Source: Plenodomus lindquistii
Lineage: Eukaryota > Ascomycota > Dothideomycetes > Pleosporales > Leptosphaeriaceae
Assembly: GCA_025504975.1 (NCBI GenBank)
Contig: JANUWI010000010.1
Span: forward strand, 992,001 to 1,056,000
Reading direction: 5' to 3'
DNA: 64,000 nucleotides
Each line of letters begins with the position of its first letter. Positions within the stretch are counted from its first letter, which is position 1. The translations under genes and the position numbers were made by a program. Below the pieces are notes generated by a model, which saw only the letters and a program-made list of their open reading frames with translations, ran no database searches and was not told the origin of the DNA. Shown here in pieces: positions 23,012-33,645 of the stretch.

Positions 23012-24130
23012 GCAGAGGTCACTAGAACCTGACGTCAGAATGGTGATCGACTACGTGGTGCAACTGCATATAGTACTCTACTCTAGTACAAGAAAACACA
23101 TGGAAACTCCCGAGTCCCGAATCATCGGATTGTATAGAATGGCAACACTGCCGACAATGCGAATACCCCTGACTCAGCGCATGCCGCCGCCAGCGGTTTC
23201 GAAAATTGGCATATTGCAGATCCCAGGTCATTTATCAATGCAGATCATGACAAAGTCCGTGACCATGCAGATCGCCAACGCCAGTCAATACGCACACATT
23301 GTATCATGAATCACAGTGCGTCACCGAGCATAAGCGTGTAAACTTTTGTTTATACAGCGCCCCATCTTTTCACACCGCAGATCACACTGCTATTTGCTAA
23401 AACGCGTGACGCGTCAATCACATCACTTAGAAACGCAGCACTGTTTCGTTGGTTTCCCTCATGTGCTCGTAGAGTAGAGTCGACTCTCTGGAACCAATAT
23501 CCTCGGCTCGTTCATCTACAGCAGTAAATCGCAAAATCAGTCAGCACAGCACAGCACAGCACAGCACAGCACCTCGTAGAACCCAGCCAACATATCCATC
23601 CATCCTTGTACATGCACAAACACAACACGCCCATCACAAACTCCCCTCACAAATCCCCCGAAAACTCATGGACTCTACCTTTGCACATGTGAAAGCTATG
23701 CTCTTGAACCCCTCCTACCACTTGCATCTCCCTTCCACATTGCTATTCTTCGTCATGGCCAATCCTGCAGACTTTGAATACTTGTGCAAAGATGAGCGAG
23801 GGTTATATGATGGTCTGGTGTGGCGCTTGATCCCTTCAATCTGTTATTCACTCCTTACTCTCATGTAACGTGTCAAGGCAACCCGGTCGGCTGTCTGATT
23901 GTGATGGAGAAGCTGTGGTTTCTTGACAGTATGGCATCATGTCACGGCATGACAGTGCTTGACTGGAGCTGGATGCGCATGTATAAGTAAACTTTCAACT
24001 AGAATTTAAATCGACAAATCTAAGGTATACACCGTCCCGACCCAAAACACCAGACACCAAACCCAAGCCCTAACACCATTGCAAACATACTACCCGCTGC
24101 ATCCCATTGTTTGGATATTAGACAAAGACT
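23012..24130. other. Intergenic region between TYW3 and the beta-glucosidase 3' end
   Basis: 1.1 kb. It contains the CAGCA repeat (23542-23572) and a 66-codon ATG-initiated frame at 23668-23868 (plus strand), hydrophobic in part but without motifs; I do not call it a gene. Both flanking genes end here. Confidence 0.5.
23542..23572. repeat. Pentamer tandem repeat (CAGCA)6
   Basis: Six exact 5-nt units followed by one extra C. Confidence 0.9.
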
Positions 24131-27100
24131 CTACCACTGTCCTTGCAAGACCAAATTCCTACTGCTCCATCCAACACCCACACCAAATGCCCCCTGGGGA
24201 AGCACCCAATTCTGCCTGCCGACATCCCAATAACTCAGATCCCGTCTCGTTACCTCGAACTTGACCTCTTTCCTCTCTCCGCCACTGCCATGGTCTTGTC
24301 CTCCCGCTTTCAAAAAGACCTTTTCAAAGCCGCGCAGGACTTTGACGGGGAAATCCACTGGCGTCCCGGTCTCGTGGTCAGTGTAGTTTTGTGGGAACGA
24401 GAGGTATAGTTGTACGACTGCATAGCCGTCTCGGGGTCCCGTGTTGGTGAGCGACGTGCTGACGGTGAAGAGCGTGGTGTAGAGGTCAGGGTTTCCACCT
24501 GGCCCACCGCCTGCAGCGCTGGGTAGAGACGACTCCTGCGCTTCAGAAGGGGCTTGTGGGGTCTTGATATCAGAGACGGATTCGAGCCAGGGGTAAATAT
24601 ATCTCTCGACTTTGTGGAAGCCTTCTGGGAACAGTGCGGTGTTCGGGTCGGGGAGGTCAGTGGGGTAGCTGGGCGGCGCGAGGCCGACTGGTCGAGGAGC
24701 GGGGAGAGGTGTCTTCTTGCCTTTTCCTTGGATGAGGAGGGATGAGAGATGAAAGTCGGTGTAGCTGAGACCGAATCCGAACTCGAAACGAGGCGTGATG
24801 TCCTGCTTGTCGAAGTGGCGGTAGTCGATATACAGACCCTCTTTGAAGTCTTGTTGTGGCGAGAGGCCGTCGGACGGGGCTGGGAGGTACTTGATCTTGC
24901 TGCCCGGGCCGTAGTCGTCTTCGGTCTTGCCGATGGTGTACGGAAGACGGCCAGAAGGCTCAACGTCGCCAAAGAGTACGTCCGTGATCGCGTTTCCAGA
25001 TTCTGTGCCGGGGAGATTGGCGAGGAGCACAGCCTTGACGTTCATGATGTCGATGAAATTCTCCATGATGACAGGGCCAGCGGCGTGGATTACGACGATC
25101 ACATCGCCCATGCCTTCGCCACAGCCTGCAGCAACATCTTGAATGAGTTGATCACTGCCTCTCTGGAGGAAGAGGTCGTTCCTGTCGCCGCGAATTCCTG
25201 GTCCAAGTTAGTGTTGCCCGACTTCTTCAGATTTGAAAACGTGGCTTACTCTCAAACTGCTCAAAGCCCTCTCCAGCATCCGCATTTGCAAAGACAATAC
25301 ACAGATCCTGGTCTTCCAGAATCTCCTTCGTATCAGGAAGCTTGTTCTCCGGCCAGTCAGTGACATATACAGTCTCATTGTCGAAGGCATCTCGGATAGC
25401 AGACAATGGCTCGATCAAGTAGGAGTAGTTCGCTGCACCAGACCCCCATCCTGAGGCGAGAGTACCCTCATTGCAACTTTGATCGTCGCAATGGTTGATT
25501 CCCGCATGAGGGAGACGGGAGTCCTCTCCAAATATGCCGACGCGGTATTTAGTTCGTCGTTTGGTTTTGGAGTTTTGCTTCCAGCCTTTGCGATCCAGTG
25601 GTAGGATTTTGCCTTCATTCTTGAGTAGTACAGTACCCTCGGCACCAATGCGTCGAACCAAGAGGCCGTGGGCATCTTTACCTTCTCCTTGAGCATTGAC
25701 GTACTGGTTCACAACGCCCATGGAGTTGTCGGAAGGACTGCCTTGGTGAAGCCTGCCGATGCGATCATTGGTCCACGACGAAAAGTTGGGTCCGTCGTTT
25801 TCCCACTGATCTTGCTTGACCTGATACCATGAAGCGACAACACGAGTTACCATGTCGTCGACTCGTTCGATGGGGACACTGCCGTTGAGTACTGCTTTGG
25901 TCAACTCGGCGCCCCAGAGACTGTCGCCCTTTGCCCATCGTAGCCCGTCGCCTGGCATCGTCATGTCCAGCCCAGCCAATGCACTTGCCACGCCGCCACG
26001 TTGTGCAAGCCAATCCGACTGGACGAAGCCCTGGAAACCAAGCTCGTCCTTGAGGATGCCATTGAGCAGCTTCGAATTTTGACAGGCGTACGACGAGTTG
26101 ACCTGGTTGTAGGAGCACATGACAGAAGTCACTCCAGCCCTTACAGAGTCTGCAAATGGCCAAGCGTAGATTTCGTGGAGCGTGCGATCGTCGATGTTGG
26201 AGGAGATGGCGTTTGGAATACCCCATTCCCACGCCTGCCGGAAGTGTTCCTGCTCGTTGCCGACAAAGTGCTTGGCTGTCGCCATTACCCCTTGCTCTTG
26301 GATGCCCTTGATTGTCTGCGCGGCTGCGATGCCCTGGAGAACGGGATCCGAGCCAAAGCCCTCCCAGTTGCGACCTCCAGCAGGCATGCGTCCGAGTGGG
26401 CCCATGGCAGGACCAAGGAGCACATTAACGCCCTTCGCGGCGGCCTCGGCTCCAAGCGCTCTGCCTCGCAGATACATGATCTCCTTGCTAAACGTCGCGC
26501 CAACCGTGATGCCGGCGGGGAATGCGGTGATGTTGTCTGCGAACCGTATCCCCAGCGGACCGTCCTGCAAGCATAGCGAGTGGAATTGCAATCTAGGCAC
26601 CGCGCCGTTGTTGCCCACGCACAAGTCCATGCTCCAACCCGTTCCACTTGTCACGTTGACCTTCTCGGGCAGCGTCATCTGCTTCACCAGCTCGGCGGCC
26701 TTGTTGTAGCTCTCCTCCCAGTCCTTGTCAGTGCCACCCCGGGGCGATGGGTACCACGGCGGACTCAGACCATCCTTTGGCGCGGACCGCTTCCAGGCCC
26801 AGATGCCACCCGTAGCCAATATCAGCACCGTCGCAGCAAGGAAGACCAGCAGCCAGCAACAACATCGTCCTGGCGCGCATCTGCGGGTGCGGCGGGCCTG
26901 TGGGGTGCTTTCTGCGGCTTCTGCATCTGGTTTGAACGATGCCTTCCTTATCTTGAGATCCCCTGCGCTCTTTTTACGTCGAATTCTACTGTCGAAGGCG
27001 AGCGGGTCGTGTTCTTCGAGGTCTTCGAGGGTGCCCGTCGTGTCGGTGGAGAAGCGGGTGGGTGTTTCGATGTGGTCATCCTCGGCCGGTGCGTCGATGC

Positions 27101-27146
27101 GCGAGTATTTGCCCCGGCGGAGCTCGTGGCTTTCATGCGGCGGCAT
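24131..27146 (-). CDS. Membrane-anchored GH3 beta-glucosidase
   Basis: Exons 27146-25250 and 25197-24131 encode 987 aa; the 52-nt intron has a GTAAGC donor and an ACTAAC branch site. It should hydrolyse beta-D-glucosides at the cell surface. The N-terminus (about 95 residues, acidic) is cytosolic, followed by a cysteine-rich transmembrane anchor at about 96-118 (CCCWLLVFLAATVLIL), a type II topology like the fungal BglE/BglF class rather than secreted enzymes. The GH3 N domain shows WEGFGSDP, KHF (292-294) and the nucleophile Asp in GFVQSDW (about Asp378). The second GH3 domain shows AGEGFEQFE and GDRNDL, and the C-terminus has a fibronectin III-like part with LPYT and FGFGLSY. The start is the first ATG in frame at 27146; the open frame extends only four codons further. 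Confidence 0.95.
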
Positions 27147-27681
27147 GGTCACGGGCAAGACCCAGGGCGTGGTTCGTCATGTAAGGGAGAAACACAATCA
27201 CGACGTTTGCCCGTTGTCGGGACACTGCGACAGTGGGAAACAGGGCGCGAGCGGGCAATCGGGAATGATTATCAAGTGCTATCGCTGAGACATGGGGGGT
27301 CGGGTGAGTGCCATGAAATGCCGTCGCTGGCGGCAATTGCAGTGGGAAACAGTGGCAGGCGCAAGTCTGGTCGGATGAGGGAAGCACAAACGGCGTGGTG
27401 GTTAGACCCGCAAACCGACGTGAAACATCAACATGGTGAGCCTTCAGGGATGCCACCGTGCCACCGTTGCTGCCGATCGTGTGGGTTAGAAGCTAGTGGC
27501 ACTCCCGCCTCGCCGCAAACTCGAGCCATGTATCAAGTCGCCGTCTCCATCACCATCACATTGCCAGCCAGAGACGAGTCCATACCGAAACGTTGATTTA
27601 GTCTATTCTGGAATACATTTTGGCCTTGTCATATACGTCGCACACTTTTTGTTATTCAATTCGTGGCCTCGATTCCAACAC
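27147..27681. other. Intergenic region, beta-glucosidase promoter and methylcitrate synthase 3' end
   Basis: 535 bp. The left part is the 5' region of the beta-glucosidase gene (minus strand) and the right part the 3' UTR of the methylcitrate synthase. Only shadow ORFs. Confidence 0.5.
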
Positions 27682-29314
27682 CTAGGCGCCAACCTGGTTC
27701 AAGATGCCCTGGAGGTTGATGGACTTGGGGCGCTCAATGGGCAGACCCAGTGCCCTGTCCCAGATGAGTTGTGCAAGCGGTCCAAGACCACGGCTGACAC
27801 CAAAGGTAGCCGTGTAGTAGAGCGTCTCCTTGAAGCCGTAGTGGTGGAAGAGAACACCAGACGATGAGTCGACATTGGGGAAGGGGTTCTTGGTCTGCAC
27901 ACCATGTTAGCAGGCGTTCAGCATCATCCTTCATCAAGCATTACCTTTCCGTGTTCGGTGAGCACACCAGGGGCAACCTCAGAGTTCTTCTTGACGAGCT
28001 GGTAGACAGGGTTGGCCGCAATGTCAGGTCGAGCATTGGCAAAGTCCATCAGAGCCTCGAAGCGGGGATCGGGCTTCCTGAGCACAGCATGACCGTAGCC
28101 AGGGATGACACGGCCAGATTTGAGGACACTCCAAAGGTAGTTGGTGACGTCGCTTTCGCTGAACTTCTCACCAACAGTCTTCTGCATGTCAATGATGAAG
28201 CGGAGCACCTCCTGCGCCGCGAGACCGTGCAATGGTCCAGCAAGACCCTGGAGACCAGCACTGTAACTCAGGAAAGGATCGCTGAGCGCGGATCCGACCA
28301 AGTGAGTTGTGTGTGCGGAGACGTTACCGCCCTCGTGGTCGCCGTGGAGGGCGAGGTAAAGACGGAGGAGATCTTGGAAGCCCTCGTTCTCCTTGCCAGA
28401 CTTGCCCAGCATCGCAGCAAAGTTGTAGGCCCAATCTTGCTCGACATCAACCTCAGCAGGGAGGGCACCTCCACCACGGTATGCGTTCTGGTAGATCTTG
28501 GCAGCAATGGTAGGAAGCTTGGCGAGCAGGCTGATGCTGTCGTCGAACGTTGGCTCCCAGTAGTCGGCCTTGTTGATGCCCTTCTCGTATGCCTTTGCGA
28601 ACTTGGACTCATAGTTGAGTGCTGAGACGGCGCAGGCGAATTGCGTCATTGGGTGGAGGTCCTTTGGGAAGTCATCCAGCATCTTTTCAACAAATTTGGG
28701 GATGGAAGCCTTCTCAGCCAACTCTCGTGAGAGGCCACGGGTTTGTCCGACTGTGGGGACTTCGCCTGTAAGCAACAGCCAGAACATGGCCTCGGGCAAC
28801 ATCTCGGTGCCAGATGTACCCTTGGGCAACTCCTTTTGACAATCTTTGATGGTCTTGCCGTGGAAGCGGATTCCCTCGTTTGCGTCAAGTACTGATCCTT
28901 CCCAAACCATGGCCTTGAGGCCTCTGGAGATGTATCAGAGTGTGCTCAATGGTCTGTTGGAGCATACGTACCTCATGCCGCCCAAAGCATTCTCAACCTT
29001 GACATCGCCGAGCTTCTTGTCTCCTTGTGCCTTGACCTTCTTCAAAAGCTCGCGCTTGGCTGGCAGGACCTTCTTGAACGTCTCCTTGAGATCTGGCTCA
29101 GAGGATGAGGAGTAGCTGCATGCTTGCACTGGCACACAAATACGACGTTAGTGCTACGACGACGGAGCCAAAGATGATGATTGCATACCAGAAGCAAAAG
29201 GACGCGCCTGGGAAATGATTGTCAGCAAAAGATGACGTGAAAAGTTGCTTTTAATCGTGAACGCACCTTTGCAGCGCGCAGTGCTCGTGAGGCTGTTCGT
29301 GCGCTCAACGCCAT
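27682..29314 (-). CDS. mcsA: 2-methylcitrate synthase, mitochondrial
   Basis: Exons 29314-29267, 29207-29189, 29128-28972, 28923-27945 and 27894-27682 encode 471 aa; introns of 48-60 nt are all GT-AG, and exon 2 is only 19 nt. The enzyme condenses propionyl-CoA with oxaloacetate, the first step of propionate detoxification; fungal enzymes of this class also make some citrate. The N-terminus ([12 protein letters not shown]) is an Arg/Ala/Ser mitochondrial presequence. Catalytic residues are His307 (GPLHGLA), His353 (GYGHAV) and Asp410 (NVDSSSG). The C-terminal region ([32 protein letters not shown]) matches the methylcitrate synthase subclass rather than citrate synthase, which reads more like LFGVSRAIG. 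It is divergent from the methylisocitrate lyase gene, 570 bp between starts, which supports the assignment. Confidence 0.93.
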
Positions 29315-29884
29315 GGTTGCAGCTTTAACGAGGGGTAGTTGGGGTCTGGGGCTGTGGGGTATTGGTCCCTTGTGGTTGTCGACGAACTGCCAAACTTCAA
29401 GTTTCACAGATTGCAAGGTCAATTGGGTGAGTGACTGTCAAAGTAACAGAAGAGAAAAGACCACGGCAACTTTCGGCGATAGGTGTTCACAAATTGCGTG
29501 AGATGCGTCGACCCAATGCGACGTCAAGGTACCGAGGGGCAGAGCTCCAACGCGGCTAGAAACCCTGGTTATCCTCGGTTCATCCGGAGGTGTGGAGGGT
29601 GGATTGCCGCCGAAAACACTGGAGATGGCCGTGGCCGGTTGCAGACAAGACTGTGTGTTTATTCGGGACAGTCCATGTGCTAGAAAGGCTACTGGACAGA
29701 GGGCATCCTTCCAGCCGCGGGTGGCAACATCGTCACCATTTTCGTTCTCAGCGCGTGGATACTTTTCCGGTCGCTAACAAGCTCTGCTGCTGACCGACGA
29801 CCGCGTTGAGCAAAACCCTCGGATCGCACACAGAGGCAGAGTCCGAGTCTGCTGGCTGGAGTCTCTCTGCAACATACAATCGCA
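29315..29884. promoter_or_regulatory. Bidirectional promoter of the methylcitrate pair
   Basis: 570 bp between the start codons of the methylcitrate synthase and methylisocitrate lyase genes. Two matches to the CreA core SYGGRG lie 2 nt apart at 29346-29351 and 29354-29359. CCAAT pentamers occur on the minus strand at about 29361-29365 and on the plus strand near 29513. These short motifs are common by chance, so carbon-source control is only suggested. Confidence 0.6.
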
Positions 29885-31796
29885 ATGCTGCGTACATTAC
29901 CTCGTAGCGTCGCGCGCCAGAGCCGATCTGTGCGCATCTCGAGTAGAGCACCACAACTCCTCCGCCCACTCTCCACAACTGCCTATCGCATGTCGAGCTC
30001 GACACTGCCTGCTGTAAACCCCCCAGTTTCAGCCGTGTTGCCTGGCGACTCGTTCCAATTGCTCCCAGAGGCATCGAAAGCAGGGTCGGCAGAAGATGCC
30101 CTCTTCGAAGAGCAAGTACAGGCAGTGAAGGACTGGTGGGCGTCGCCACGGTACAAGGACATTAAGCGCCCATACTCGGCCGAGGATGTCGTGAGCAAAC
30201 GGGGATCTCTTCAGCAGTCGTACCCCAGTTCGTTGATGGCACGGAAGCTGTTCAATTTGCTGGAAGAGAGGGCCTCAAAGGGCGAGCCAGTACATACCAG
30301 TGTGTTGCCCACATATCCTACAATGAGATTGCTAGCTGATGATGATTCGCTTGCTTATAGTGGGTGCTATTGACCCTGTACAAATGACCCAACAAGCCCC
30401 GAACCAAGAAGTCCTCTACATTTCGGGATGGGCATGCTCGTCCGTACTGAGCTCGACGAACGAGGTCTCTGCTGACTTTGGCGATTACCCCTACAATACT
30501 GTCCCGAACCAGGTTCAACGCATGTTCAAAGCGCAACAGCTCCACGATCGCAAAAATTGGGACAACAGGCGGAAAATGAGCGCGGAGGAGCGGGCAAAGA
30601 CACCTTACTTGGACTATATGCGTCCCATCATTGCTGATGGTGACACAGGGCAAGTAAAAACACATGGAAACATGAGCATCTGCTAACGTCTGTTTAGTCA
30701 CGGTGGTCTCTCAGCAGTCATCAAGCTCGCAAAGCTCTTCGCCGAGAACGGAGCCGCAGGCGTTCACTTCGAAGATCAACTTCATGGTGGAAAGAAGTGC
30801 GGACATTTGGCTGGCAAAGTTCTCGTGCCTGTTGGTGACCACATCAACCGCCTCGTAGCCGCACGCTTCCAATGGGACACAATGGGCTGTGAGAACCTCG
30901 TAATCGCACGAACAGATTCTGAAAGCGGCAAGCTCCTCTCCAGTGCCGTCGACGTCCGCGACCACGAGTTTATCAAGGGTGTAACAGAAGAGACTGAGCC
31001 CCTCGCCGAAACCCTTCAAAACATGGAAGCCGCTGGCGCCCCTGGCAAAGAGATTGACCAATACGAAGCTGCATGGGTAAAGAAGCACAAACTCGTCACT
31101 TTTGACGAGGCCGTGGTGCAACATCTCGAGAAAGAAAGCGCCTCGCAATCAACCATCGACTCGTACCTCGAAGAAACAAAAGCCAACCCCAATTTCTCCC
31201 TGCTCAAGCGCCGCCAACTAGCAGACAAGTACACAAAGACACCCGTCTACTTCAACTGGGACATTCCCCGCACGCGCGAAGGCTTCTACCACTACAAAGC
31301 CGGCGTCGCCGCCGCCACCAAGCGCGGCAAAGAATACGCACCCTACGCTGACCTTCTCTGGGTAGAAACCGGTGATCCAAACGTCGCTTCGGCCGCCTCT
31401 TTTGCCGGCGAAATCCGCGCTTTGTACCCAGGCAAGAAATTCGTATACAACCTGTCTCCCAGCTTCAACTGGATGGGCCAAGGGTTCAGCGAAGAAGCAC
31501 TCAAGAGCTTTGTCTGGGACCTCGCGAAACATGGATTCGTGTTCCAATTGATTAGTCTGGCTGGTATCCATTCCACGGCCACGATTACGTGCGAGTTGAG
31601 TCGCGCATTCAAGGATGAGGGCATGCTGGCGTATGTCAAGTTGGTGCAGAGCCGTGAGAAGGAATTGGGGTGTGATGTGTTGACGCATCAGAAGTGGAGT
31701 GGGGCAGGGTACATTGATGGTATCTTGGGGGCGATTCAGAGTGGCAGTTCGGGGAGTAAGAGTATGGGAGAAGGGAATACGGAGACGGCGTTCTAG
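29885..31796 (+). CDS. mclA: 2-methylisocitrate lyase, mitochondrial
   Basis: Exons 29885-30299, 30361-30649 and 30698-31796 encode 600 aa. The enzyme splits 2-methylisocitrate into succinate and pyruvate, the last step of the methylcitrate cycle. The first about 35 residues are Arg/Ser-rich without acids ([20 protein letters not shown]), a mitochondrial presequence. The core shows [14 protein letters not shown], the active-site [10 protein letters not shown] (Cys269), and [13 protein letters not shown]. Glyoxysomal isocitrate lyase is a close relative; the presequence, the [13 protein letters not shown] version of the block and the divergent methylcitrate synthase favour 2-methylisocitrate lyase. 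Intron 2 (30650-30697, 48 nt) begins with GCAAGT, a GC-AG intron: only this donor restores DGDTGHGGL. The 3' end lies 74 bp from the convergent methyltransferase stop. Confidence 0.93.
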
Positions 31797-31870
31797 AGTA
31801 GAAGCTGCGATGGCGGTGGATTTGAAATGAACATCGTTATGTGATCATATGGTATTCATGGCCGTGGTGT

Positions 31871-32944
31871 TTATAGCTCGCTCTTCTCCTCTGTGAAAGG
31901 TCTCCTTCCCCTAGCGAACAAAATCGTGCGCCAGAGTTTCTTACCACCAAACTCCATGTACACCCTCTCATCCATCGTCTTGACGTCGACATCCACCAGC
32001 CCGGCCTTGACAAATAATTCCTTCACTCCTTCTAGGGTAAAGTGCGGCACGACAATCGAATCGTTCATCTTCTTCCGTAACTCCTCGCTCATCCCGCTGG
32101 TGTCCTGCTTCTTCTCCCCACCGTGAGCATGACCATGATGGTGATGGTGATGGTGTTCCTGTTCCTCGTGGCTGTGCGCATGTTTCTCACCATGTCCGTG
32201 ATCATGAGCATGTCCATGGCCATGACCATGTTTATGCACAGCGTGGTTCCCCGTGCTCCCCTCGATCATCTTCCCCTCCCCATCAGCAAGGCGATCCCCT
32301 CCCTCTAGAAAGTCATTGATCACCAAGACGCCTCCAGGTCGTAGTCTCTGCTTCAGTTGACTCGCAGCAAAGACCACGTCTTCAAAGTGATGGAAGCCGA
32401 AGCCTACAGTCGCAATGTCGAAGTTGCTCCACTCTGGTGCTGAAAACTCAGCGGGGGTGGGGTTGCCCTTGTCGAAGAGATCACCGGTGGTAGCGTGCAC
32501 AGTCGAGGGATCAAAGCCCGCAGATAAAGCGCGGGAGTTGTAGGTCGACACCATGTTAGGGGACACATCGATGGCGAGAGTTTGCGTAACGTAGGGGCCA
32601 AAGACCTGTGTGTCACCCATCAACACCTCTCGTTGAATATCCGTGACGCAATGCATGGGGAAAGGAAACATACCCTGGTCATGAGTCCGGTGCCGCAAGC
32701 ATAATCGAGTAAGCGCACTTCCTCGACGATGGAGTGGTCAGTATTGGCGAAGGGGATGCCAATCCATGGCAGATCAGAGCGTAGAGCGTCGGTGACTTTA
32801 TTGTTCGTGGTTGCAAACCAAGGCTTAGCATCGTAGCTTTCGGAAATAGAACTAGAATGACATGAGCGTTGGTCAATCAGATCGGTTCGAAAAAAAGGCA
32901 TAAATGTACTCGAAGTATTTACGGTTGAGCTCAGCGGTCGTCAT
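31871..32944 (-). CDS. Class I SAM-dependent methyltransferase with a histidine-rich insert
   Basis: Exons 32944-32910, 32851-32674 and 32605-31871 encode 315 aa; introns of 58 and 68 nt are GT-AG. The fold is seen in LLDYACGTGLMTR (motif I), TLAIDVSPNMV (motif II), GFGFHHFED and LRPGGVLVINDF, as in small-molecule methyltransferases. Between the Rossmann core and the C-terminal strand pair, residues 192-232 hold 21 histidines in 41 residues, including seven in a row, mixed with Gly, Ala, Asp and Glu. This resembles metal-binding loops of ZIP/CDF transporters and is not part of the usual fold. The substrate is unknown. An in-frame upstream ATG at 32986 would add 14 residues; I prefer 32944 because the following sequence (ELNRKYFDSISESYDAKPW) starts the conserved part. 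Confidence 0.85.
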
Positions 32945-33645
32945 CTTGAACTTGTGGACTTTCAATGCGGTTTGGACTTTGTTCATACCACTGGAAGTGG
33001 CTGCGCTGGGAATTGTGCGAAGGGTTTTTGAGTGTGAGTGATGAGAATCAGAATGTTACTTTGAGATTTTTTTCGTGGATCTATATAGCAATCGACGGAA
33101 TGTTATGGTGAGGCTCTAAGTTGCCGACGGCCAGTACTCGGAGACTTAGCACTAGCGCTCCTGTTGGTCACGTAGTTGTGACCTTTGTTAGACAACAAAA
33201 TGCACGAGATGTCTCCTACTACGAAGAGTATTTGAGCGTCGGAGACATAACACGTATTGTGAGTCATCCTGGCAAAGGCTTGCTATCGATGATCTGGGTC
33301 ACATTCAACGACGCGTGCTTGAGAGCGTAACAGCATCATCGTTGAAGCCTGTTGAGTTCCGCAAGACTTACTCTTTGGACATTGTAGCAAAGAGATGATG
33401 ACGCCATCCTGGTCATGGGTAGTAGCTCAGGTGTAGTAGGACTAGAATTCACGTGCGTCTGTACTCTGGTATACGTCGACTCAACTCAGGCTAGTCCTCA
33501 AATAGCATGGCGCCATCTGGGGCTGTTGCCTCGGTCCAGCCATGCTTCCCGGGCATCTGCTTATTCGATAACGCGTCGACGCATCGCATTGCATTGTCGC
33601 CGACACCGCTGATTTCCCCCACACAATCACTCTACAGTCGTCATA
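32945..33645. other. Intergenic region between divergent methyltransferase and peroxin genes
   Basis: 701 bp between outward-facing starts, which must contain both promoters. No TATA box close to either start and no other gene seen. Confidence 0.5.

Noticed and set aside
23668..23868. 66-codon ATG-initiated frame
   Set aside because: No motif or promoter signal; length is within chance expectation.
27682..31796. Annotation as citrate synthase plus glyoxylate-cycle isocitrate lyase
   Set aside because: C-terminal and N-terminal subclass motifs, presequences on both proteins and their divergent pairing fit methylcitrate enzymes better.
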